The position numbers were made by a program, and so were the translations under genes. From assembly GCA_007135995.1 (NCBI GenBank), contig SLHU01000064.1, positions 1-5,441 on the forward strand: a stretch of DNA of 5,441 nucleotides, in the 5' to 3' direction. This document shows positions 1-5,441 of this stretch, piece after piece. The notes under the pieces are model-generated. The model made no database searches and was not told the DNA's origin. It was given only the letters and a program-made list of their open reading frames with translations. This stretch comes from Clostridiales bacterium (lineage in GTDB: Bacteria > Bacillota > Clostridia > Saccharofermentanales > UBA5734). Each line of letters starts with the position of its first letter. Positions within the stretch are counted from its first letter, which is position 1.

Positions 1-1966
1 AGGCAGAAGTAACAGCCGGGAAATACTCGCCTGGTTAGAAAAAGAAAATCTGTTTATTGTGCCGATTGACAGCGATGGAAACTGGTACCGCTTTCACCCG
101 CTTTTTGCAAAGACGCTTTACCGGCAGCTTGAGACACATGTCTCAGCTGAGGAAATCTGCCAGCTGCATGAACAGGCAGCTTTATGGTTTCTTTCCAGGC
201 ACGATGCAGGCGAAGCGATCAGGCATTTTCGCAAAAGTCAGAACCAGGCTCAGATTGCAGCGGTTTTCGATTCAAATCTTGAAAACATCCTTGAAGCGGA
301 AGGACCCAGGCTGTTTTTAGACTGCATGAACATCTTGTCTGATAAATGGCTGCGCCAATATCCGCGTCTGCTTGCCTACAAGGCCTGGTTTTGTCTGGTT
401 CACAGCGGGAAAGAAGCGGCGCTTGAATGCCTGGAACAAGCAGGCGCTGCTGATGAAAACATACAATGGGAAAGGCAGCTGACCGACGAGATAAAAGGCA
501 TGTTTTCAGTCGTTTGGACTTATCTGAAAATATACGATCAGCAGATGGAGCAGGCGGCCAGACATGCACAAACAGCCTGGAAGCTTCTTCCTGAGCACAA
601 TCAGTTCTGGAGAACAAGCATCGCGATTATCTCAGGCGATACCCATTTGTTTTCAGCAATGCCGCAAAAGGCCTATCCCTTTTATCTGGATGCACATCTG
701 AGCAATGAGCGGCATGGTAATCACTATTTATATATCAGCACCGGGTTCAAGCTGGCAACCGCGCTGTATTTTACGGGACAGACAGATAAAGCGGAAACAC
801 AGGTCCGCCGCCTGCTGGAAGTTGCCAGAGAAGAAGGTTTTTCGAAGGTCAGCAGAACGGGTCTGCTCTGGACGCTGCTGGGAGAAATTTTACGTGAACG
901 TGCTGAGTTTGATGAGGCACGCCGTTGTATGCAAAGGGGTCTTCTGATCAGTGAGAAAGAAAAACCATCCTTTGCATGGAATCTTCTGTTCAGTATAAAA
1001 CTGGCTTTATCTCAGAAAAAATACCAGGACGGGCTGTCGCATACAGAAAAAATAATGGTGATAGATCATCAAGCGGGTCTGCCGCAGTTCATCTTGCTCC
1101 CGGCTGTCGCTTTGCAGGCGCGGCTGTATCTGGCGATGAAGCTGCATGAGAAAGCAAAACAGCTCATACAGACGACAGCGATTTGTGCCACCACATGGCC
1201 AAAGCCTGGACAGGAGCACCTATATCTCGCGGCTGTCCGTCTCCATCTGAAAGACAGGATAAGCGAGAAAAACCCAAACAGAAAAAACCCAAACAGAAAA
1301 AATCCAAACGGGAAAAACCTAAACGGGAAAAACCTAAACGGAAAAAATCCCGCCGGGTATGACGATGATGCGAAGCAGATCAGCCAGATTCTTTCAGATC
1401 TTTATCGCCGGCTAAGCGACGAATCGTATCTTGAACTGGCTGTCGACAGCCAGCTGCTGCAGGCGAGGCTTAATTTCTGCACAGGCCGGCAAAGCGATGC
1501 CTGGACCCTGCTGAAAAAAGCGGTCACTCAGGCCATAGCAGCTGGTCGAATTCAGTTACTGGTGGATGACAGCGATGATTGGCCCGATCCGGGTGAGCTT
1601 TACCGGCGAATATTGCCTGACATTGAAGCAGCGTCTGAAACAGGTAAAGAGGGTCTGTCGATACTGAGACGGTCACTGTCAATTGAAGATGAGATCAGGC
1701 AGAAGACTGACATGCTTAGCGAAAGCGCCTCACAGGCGACGTCCGATAGTCTGGCACTCATTGAACCTTTATCAGACCGTGAGCGGGAAATTCTTGACTT
1801 AATCAGCCGGGGACTGACCAATAAAGCCATATCAGAACAATTATTCTTATCAGCTGGAACAATCAAATGGTACACAAGTCATATCTACAGTAAACTGGGT
1901 GTCAGCAGCCGAACCGAAGCGGCGCTGCTGGCGAATCAGCTGGGGCTGTGTGATATGAGCAAGTGA
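1..1966 (+). CDS. MalT-like LuxR-family (LAL) transcription regulator, 5'-truncated by window edge
   Basis: This is the C-terminal part (654 visible codons, reading from base 2; stop TGA 1964-1966) of a large STAND-type transcription activator. The frame is open to the window edge, and the GTG at 59 lies inside a conserved segment (NLFIVPIDSDGNWYRFHPLF, visible residues 16-35), so it is not the start. In the downstream paralogue this segment ends the winged-helix part after the ATPase. About 300 residues, including Walker A and B, should therefore lie to the left, giving a full protein near 955 aa. Visible residues 40-560 are helical, TPR-like repeats, as in the ligand-sensing region of MalT. 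The C-terminus (1769-1963) is a LuxR/GerE HTH: LSDRE, GLTNKAISEQLF, GTIKWYTSHIYSKLGV. A 15-bp repeat array inserts Lys/Asn-rich residues between the sensor helices. The next gene starts 13 nt downstream and is probably in the same operon. The family is clear; the ligand and targets are unknown. Confidence 0.93.
   Translation, partial: GRSNSREILAWLEKENLFIVPIDSDGNWYRFHPLFAKTLYRQLETHVSAEEICQLHEQAALWFLSRHDAGEAIRHFRKSQNQAQIAAVFDSNLENILEAEGPRLFLDCMNILSDKWLRQYPRLLAYKAWFCLVHSGKEAALECLEQAGAADENIQWERQLTDEIKGMFSVVWTYLKIYDQQMEQAARHAQTAWKLLPEHNQFWRTSIAIISGDTHLFSAMPQKAYPFYLDAHLSNERHGNHYLYISTGFKLATALYFTGQTDKAETQVRRLLEVAREEGFSKVSRTGLLWTLLGEILRERAEFDEARRCMQRGLLISEKEKPSFAWNLLFSIKLALSQKKYQDGLSHTEKIMVIDHQAGLPQFILLPAVALQARLYLAMKLHEKAKQLIQTTAICATTWPKPGQEHLYLAAVRLHLKDRISEKNPNRKNPNRKNPNGKNLNGKNLNGKNPAGYDDDAKQISQILSDLYRRLSDESYLELAVDSQLLQARLNFCTGRQSDAWTLLKKAVTQAIAAGRIQLLVDDSDDWPDPGELYRRILPDIEAASETGKEGLSILRRSLSIEDEIRQKTDMLSESASQATSDSLALIEPLSDREREILDLISRGLTNKAISEQLFLSAGTIKWYTSHIYSKLGVSSRTEAALLANQLGLCDMSK
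1265..1354 (+). repeat. In-frame 15-bp tandem repeat array (6 units) within the first regulator gene
   Basis: Six consecutive 15-bp units follow the pattern (GAG/AGA/GGG/GGA)-AAA-AAY-CYN-(AAC/GCC). They encode EKNPN, RKNPN, RKNPN, GKNLN, GKNLN and GKNPA. Units 4 and 5 are identical at the nucleotide level, and units 2 and 3 differ by one base (AAC/AAT), as expected for recent slippage or unequal exchange. A further GGG at 1355 begins a degenerate seventh unit. Because 15 is a multiple of three, copy-number changes would lengthen or shorten the protein without shifting the frame. The segment is basic, polar and probably disordered. It sits between LHLKDRIS and GYDDDAKQIS in the helical region. 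The downstream paralogue has no such insert at the matching place. Confidence 0.95.
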
Positions 1967-1973
1967 GAAGGAG
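1967..1973 (+). promoter_or_regulatory. Shine-Dalgarno site for the second regulator, adjoining the stop of the first
   Basis: GAAGGAG begins directly after the TGA stop (1964-1966) of the upstream gene. It lies 6 nt before the TTG at 1980-1982. The strong match and ideal spacing decide the TTG start over the ATG codons at 2010 and 2013, which have no comparable site. Its position suggests that ribosomes ending the first gene could reinitiate here (translational coupling); this is inference. Confidence 0.85.
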
Positions 1974-1979
1974 TCTGTT

Positions 1980-4724
1980 TTGACAGGACATATTCTGAAA
2001 ATCAAAGCCATGATGCCGCCGCTCGATCCATACATTGTACCGCGGCTGGCTATTATTGAGCGCCTGGATGCTGATCTTTTCAACGGCCAGGACTTTTGCC
2101 GGCAGCTGACATTGCTTTCAGCCCCAGCCGGGTTCGGGAAAACAACACTCGCCCGGGAATGGATTGAGCGGCAGAGTACCGATCGTGCCTGGTTATCCAT
2201 AGACGAAGCCGACAATGATGTCACACGTTTCTGGGTCTATATGATTACCGCTTTGCAGTCAGGCTGCGATAAGATTGGAAAAGGTGCGCTGGCTCTTCTG
2301 CATTCTTCAGGGAGTAATCTGCAAGGCACACAAGACAATCCGGATTTTCTGATACCATTGATGAATGAACTGTATTTGCTTGAAAAACCCGTCATCCTTG
2401 TCCTTGACGACTACCATCTGATACAAAACAGTACAATCCACAAGCACATGACTTTTTTCATTGAAAATATGCCGCCCAAGGTTCATCTGGCGATTACAAC
2501 GCGTTCAGACCCGCCATGGCCGCTCTCAAAATGGCGGACCCGAAACGTAATGCTGGATATTCGCCTCAACACACTGTCTTTCACTGAGGCTGAGACAGAT
2601 ATGCTTTTCTCGAAAAGTGAAAGCCTGCAATTAAATGACAAACAGAAAAAAGCCTTACATAGAAAAACGGAAGGATGGATCGCTGGTCTGAAACTGGCGA
2701 TTTTGTCGCTTTCTGCTGCGAAAAATACGGAACATTTTATTGAGCAGTTTACAGGCAGTAACCGGCACATTCTTCATTTTCTGATTGAAGAGGTCTTTTC
2801 AAAGCAAACTGAAACAGTCCAGGAATTTCTTTTAAAGACATCAATCCTCACACGCTTTTGTGTTGAACTATGTGATGCGGTCACCGAGCGGCAGGACAGC
2901 GCCGAGATGATTCAGCAGCTTGAGAAAATCAACCTCTTCGTGATTCCTCTTGACGATCAGGGGATTTGGTATCGCTATCATCCCTTATTTGCGGATGTGC
3001 TCGCTGTAAAGCTGAAAAGCCAGCATCCTGCCCAGGTTTCAGCGCTCTACAGCCGGTCAGGACAATGGCTGTTGGAAAACGGAGAACCGGGAGAAGCCGT
3101 GCGGCAACTGCTGTCAGGCAATTTGACTGATCAGGCGGGACAGATTATCCACGACTATTATGACCAAATTCTGCAGTCGGAAGGGCCATCACTTCTATAT
3201 ATCATTCTTCAGCGCTTCCCCGACACGCTTTTCATGAATTATCCGCGCCTGATGGCGCACATGATCCTTTATATACTGATTCACCAGGGCCGGGCTGAAG
3301 CAAAACGGTATCTGGATCTGGCGGACACACTGACATATTCAAGTGAGCAGGATCAGACAGAATTTGAAGGCATTTTGTCCGCAGCCAAGGCATATTACTT
3401 CATTTTCGGCAACGATTTTGACCAGGCGGTAAAAGCTGCCAAGGCAGCGGTATCACGGCTCTCGCCGAAGAATCATTACTGGCGCATGAATACTGCGATT
3501 TACCTGGGCGACTCAAATCTTTTTTCCGGACAGGCAAAACAGGCGCTGGTCTATTACCAGCAGGCTCAGGCCAGCAGCCGCAGAATCGGCAACCAGGTTT
3601 TGCAGATGAACACAGGGTTTAAATCAGCTTACAGTCTCTACATGATGGGCCGGCTGAATGAAGCGGAGGCGCTGGTTTATAAACTGCTCAGTGAAGCAAA
3701 AACAGCAGGGTTGTCAAACATACCACGTACCGGACTGCTCTGGACTTTATACGGTGAGCTGCTGCGTGAAAAAGGCAATCTTGAAGAGGCCAGCCCGGCA
3801 GTTGAGCGAGGCATTTTGTACAGCGAGCCTGAAAAGCCATGTCTTGGCTGGAACTATCTTTTTGAGGCGGACTTGTTCTTTTCGCAAAAACAAAATGAAG
3901 CCGCACTGCAGGCACTGGAGTCAATCGAACTGCTGCATCTGGAGGTGACGCTGCCCTCCTTTATCACATTTCCCGCTGCTGTCAGAAAAGCACGCATACT
4001 GGCTGCAGACGGACAAGCAGCTTCCGCCAGGGACTGTTTGTCTGTCGCGGGAATTTCAGAAAACGCGCAGGTCAGAAAAGGCGAAGAAGCAGGCTATCTG
4101 GTTCTGGCTGAGATCATGATGGCAGAACATGAAAGACAGACCAGCCTGATCAGCCAGATAATGGCAACAGTCAGTGAACAGGCACAAGAGGGCGGCTGCA
4201 AAGGACTTCTGATAGAAGCAAAGCTGCTGGAAACTCAGTTTGCCAGGCTGGAAAACCAGCCAGCAGCCGCAAAAAAACTGCTGACGGACGCGCTTGTAAT
4301 GGGGACCGGTTCCGGCTATTTTCAGCTCTTCTGCAATCGGAAAGAACAGCTGATCCCCCTTGTTGAATGGCTGTCCGCCGGCAAATCATATAATCTCGAG
4401 ACGGAGATGATTTCGGATCGTCTTTTGGCTCTGCTGGATATAAATAAAACCAGCCATGGCCAAAAATCAACCGGAGACCAGACGTCTGAACCTGCTCCTG
4501 CAGCTGACGCGCATGCGATTGAAGCGCTGGTGGAAAAACTCAGCAGCAGAGAACTGGAAATACTGATCTTGATCAGCCAAGGACTGTCAAACCAGAATAT
4601 ATCCGAAAAGCTGTTTCTGACACTGGGGACGGTTAAATGGCATACCAGCAATATTTACGGCAAGCTAGGTGTCCGCGGCAGGACACAAGCGGTTGCCCAG
4701 GCCCGGCAGCTTAAGCTGATCTAG
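1980..4724 (+). CDS. MalT-like ATP-dependent LuxR-family (LAL) transcription regulator, complete
   Basis: A complete 914-aa cytoplasmic DNA-binding regulator, within the usual 850-950 aa of MalT/LAL proteins. The domains run in order. The N-terminal lead (ILKIKAMMPPLDPYIVPR, residues 5-22) is typical of the family and supports the TTG start. The STAND ATPase has Walker A APAGFGKTT (48-56), Walker B VILVLDDYH (138-146) and the TTRSDPPWPL motif (173-182). A winged-helix segment ends at WYRYHPLF (330-337). TPR-like helical repeats fill about 345-800. The LuxR HTH occupies 854-914, with GLSNQNISEKLF and GTVKWHTSNIYGKLGV. In MalT, ligand plus ATP drives oligomerisation and cooperative promoter binding; the same mechanism is inferred here. 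All key nucleotide-binding residues are present, so the protein looks functional. It aligns end to end with the upstream gene (38 of 60 identical in the HTH by hand count), so the two are tandem paralogues. The gene converges on an amidohydrolase gene. It is not MalT itself as far as can be told; the ligand and regulon are unknown. Confidence 0.96.
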   Translation: MTGHILKIKAMMPPLDPYIVPRLAIIERLDADLFNGQDFCRQLTLLSAPAGFGKTTLAREWIERQSTDRAWLSIDEADNDVTRFWVYMITALQSGCDKIGKGALALLHSSGSNLQGTQDNPDFLIPLMNELYLLEKPVILVLDDYHLIQNSTIHKHMTFFIENMPPKVHLAITTRSDPPWPLSKWRTRNVMLDIRLNTLSFTEAETDMLFSKSESLQLNDKQKKALHRKTEGWIAGLKLAILSLSAAKNTEHFIEQFTGSNRHILHFLIEEVFSKQTETVQEFLLKTSILTRFCVELCDAVTERQDSAEMIQQLEKINLFVIPLDDQGIWYRYHPLFADVLAVKLKSQHPAQVSALYSRSGQWLLENGEPGEAVRQLLSGNLTDQAGQIIHDYYDQILQSEGPSLLYIILQRFPDTLFMNYPRLMAHMILYILIHQGRAEAKRYLDLADTLTYSSEQDQTEFEGILSAAKAYYFIFGNDFDQAVKAAKAAVSRLSPKNHYWRMNTAIYLGDSNLFSGQAKQALVYYQQAQASSRRIGNQVLQMNTGFKSAYSLYMMGRLNEAEALVYKLLSEAKTAGLSNIPRTGLLWTLYGELLREKGNLEEASPAVERGILYSEPEKPCLGWNYLFEADLFFSQKQNEAALQALESIELLHLEVTLPSFITFPAAVRKARILAADGQAASARDCLSVAGISENAQVRKGEEAGYLVLAEIMMAEHERQTSLISQIMATVSEQAQEGGCKGLLIEAKLLETQFARLENQPAAAKKLLTDALVMGTGSGYFQLFCNRKEQLIPLVEWLSAGKSYNLETEMISDRLLALLDINKTSHGQKSTGDQTSEPAPAADAHAIEALVEKLSSRELEILILISQGLSNQNISEKLFLTLGTVKWHTSNIYGKLGVRGRTQAVAQARQLKLI

Positions 4725-4744
4725 CAGCCGAAGCGGCAAGCATA

Positions 4745-4775
4745 CAGCCAGCATCAGTTAGCGATGCACCGGCTG
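4745..4775. other. Imperfect hairpin in the convergent intergenic region
   Basis: CAGCC (4745-4749) pairs with GGCTG (4771-4775), and GCATC (4751-4755) pairs with GATGC (4763-4767). This leaves a 1x3 internal bulge and a 7-nt loop. It lies 20 nt after the stop of the second regulator. Its place between convergent genes would suit a transcription end, but no T-run follows on either strand, so it is not a standard intrinsic terminator. A small GCCG-AAG-CGGC hairpin (4727-4737) precedes it. CAGCATC (4749-4755) can alternatively pair with GATGCTG (4803-4809) in the adjacent repeat. Confidence 0.4.
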
Positions 4776-4839
4776 ACAAATCGCGTTCGGACCAGTGATC
4801 TGGATGCTGACAAAACGCGTTCGGAACAGTGATCTGGAC
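4772..4839. repeat. Two tandem copies of a 34-bp direct repeat between convergent genes
   Basis: Copy 1 (4772-4805) and copy 2 (4806-4839) abut exactly and match at 31 of 34 positions. Each copy begins GCTGACAAA, continues with CGCGTTCGGA and ends with CAGTGATCTGGA. Copy 1 holds a small dyad CCAG-TGAT-CTGG (4792-4803); in copy 2 the outer pair is lost by a C-to-A change. Copy 2 instead holds the palindrome AACGCGTT. The array lies between the regulator stop (4724) and the amidohydrolase stop (4845-4847), so it is non-coding. It could be a local duplication, a protein-binding site or part of a family dispersed in the genome; the window cannot decide. Confidence 0.9.
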
Positions 4840-4844
4840 GTATT

Positions 4845-5441
4845 TTATTGGCTTTTATCAAACAGGCGGCTATATGCACGGCCCATGACGATATCAAGCT
4901 CATCATCAGAAAAAGTAATCCCTTCAGGCCAGTTCTGCGGATCACGAAAGGCGCCAACCCAGTTTTTAAGCGGACAGACAACGTTCAGATAAGGGCCGTC
5001 AGAACCAAACAGCACACGCCAGGGGCCAATCGTATCAAGCACTTGCCGCAGCACACGATAAAAATGCGCCGGGTATCTGAGATAGGTTTGCTGCCAGCCA
5101 GAAAAATCAACCAGGCAGTTTGACTTCATATTGCAGATCATCAGCGCTTCTTCCCACCAGTTATAACCGCAGTGAGCCATAATGATACGCAGCTGCGGAA
5201 AGGCAGCAGCAACATCGTCAACATAAGCGGGCCGGCCAAAACGTGACTTCATGGGAGCCGGCTGGCCGCCGGTATGGATCAGAAGCGGCAGCTGGTAATC
5301 CTGGCACTGCTGGTATAGCGGAAAAAAATCTTCGTCGTATGGATACCACCCGGAAGCAGGATGAAGCTTAAGTCCCCTAAGACCCCACGTCTCAACACCG
5401 CGTCTAAAAAGCGCCAGCGCTCCGGGACGGCGCGGATCAAT
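4845..5441 (-). CDS. Amidohydrolase family (Amidohydro_2, ACMSD-like) metal-dependent hydrolase, 5'-truncated by window edge
   Basis: This is the C-terminal 198 codons (stop TAA at 4847-4845) of a TIM-barrel amidohydrolase. The reading frame is open to the right edge, so the ATG at 5252 is internal and the N-terminus, with the expected HxH metal motif, lies outside the window. Visible motifs are GLKLHPASGW (residues 23-32), LLIHTGG (53-59), IIMAHCG (86-92) and VLFGSDGPY (143-151). By analogy with the ACMSD family, His56 and Asp148 would be metal ligands and His90 catalytic. The protein ends in a normal helix (ELDIVMGRAYSRLF), typical of the family end. Members hydrolyse or decarboxylate varied small cyclic or aromatic acids, so the substrate cannot be named. 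The gene converges on the regulator pair and has its own promoter beyond the right edge. No frameshift or lost motif is visible in this part. Confidence 0.9.
   Translation of the reverse strand: MDPRRPGALALFRRGVETWGLRGLKLHPASGWYPYDEDFFPLYQQCQDYQLPLLIHTGGQPAPMKSRFGRPAYVDDVAAAFPQLRIIMAHCGYNWWEEALMICNMKSNCLVDFSGWQQTYLRYPAHFYRVLRQVLDTIGPWRVLFGSDGPYLNVVCPLKNWVGAFRDPQNWPEGITFSDDELDIVMGRAYSRLFDKSQ

Noticed and set aside
59..61. GTG as a possible start of the first regulator
   Set aside because: The frame is open upstream to base 2, and the residues there (EILAWLEKENLF) align with the second regulator, so the gene is cut by the window edge.
1265..1357. CRISPR array
   Set aside because: The units are 15 bp, contiguous and without spacers, and they keep a coding frame. 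This is a coding microsatellite.
1600..2224. Minus-strand open frames across the junction of the two regulators
   Set aside because: They are antisense to conserved HTH and Walker A coding sequence and resemble no family; they are shadows of the real genes.
4745..4775. Standard intrinsic terminator
   Set aside because: The stem is interrupted and no T-run follows on either strand, so it is listed only as a hairpin.
4772..4839. Insertion-sequence ends or an attachment site
   Set aside because: The copies are direct and abutting, with no transposase or integrase gene in the window and no inverted terminal repeats.
4848..5123. Plus-strand open frame opposite the amidohydrolase
   Set aside because: The opposite strand encodes conserved metal-binding motifs here. 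The plus-strand product has no recognisable family and no clear ribosome binding site.
5250..5252. ATG as the start of the amidohydrolase
   Set aside because: The frame continues upstream to 5441 with family motifs (LKLHP, LLIHTG), so this Met is internal.

Overview
The window is bacterial chromosomal DNA of moderate GC content. It is densely coding and holds three genes, two of them cut by the window edges. A strong AAGGAG ribosome binding site paired with a TTG start, together with the gene families present, would suit an anaerobic or facultative Bacillota (Firmicutes). This is an impression from style only; the sequence contains no RNA gene or other marker that fixes the taxon.

Positions 1-1966 (+) carry the C-terminal two thirds of a large MalT-like, ATP-dependent LuxR-family (LAL type, STAND superfamily) transcription regulator. 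Its ATPase domain lies left of the window. The visible part has the end of the winged-helix region, a long helical TPR-like sensor region and a C-terminal LuxR DNA-binding domain. An in-frame array of six 15-bp repeats (1265-1354) inserts a Lys/Asn-rich low-complexity segment. Thirteen bases after its stop, positions 1980-4724 (+) encode a second, complete regulator of the same architecture (914 aa). It has visible Walker A and B motifs, a TPR-like region and a LuxR HTH. The two proteins align along the whole shared region and look like a tandem duplication that has diverged, probably cotranscribed.

Positions 4725-4844 lie between convergent stop codons. They hold an imperfect hairpin and two tandem copies of a 34-bp sequence, but no clear T-tract terminator. 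Positions 4845-5441 (-) carry the C-terminal part of a metal-dependent amidohydrolase of the Amidohydro_2 (ACMSD-like) family, whose N-terminus lies right of the window.

The two regulators probably sense related small ligands or signals through their helical regions and bind DNA through near-equivalent HTH domains. The target genes cannot be read from this window. The amidohydrolase is a neighbour on the opposite strand, so a regulatory link to it is only a possibility. I see no clear sign of an undescribed multi-gene system. The most distinctive features are the tandem LAL pair, the coding repeat array present in only one of them, and the 34-bp tandem repeat between the convergent genes.
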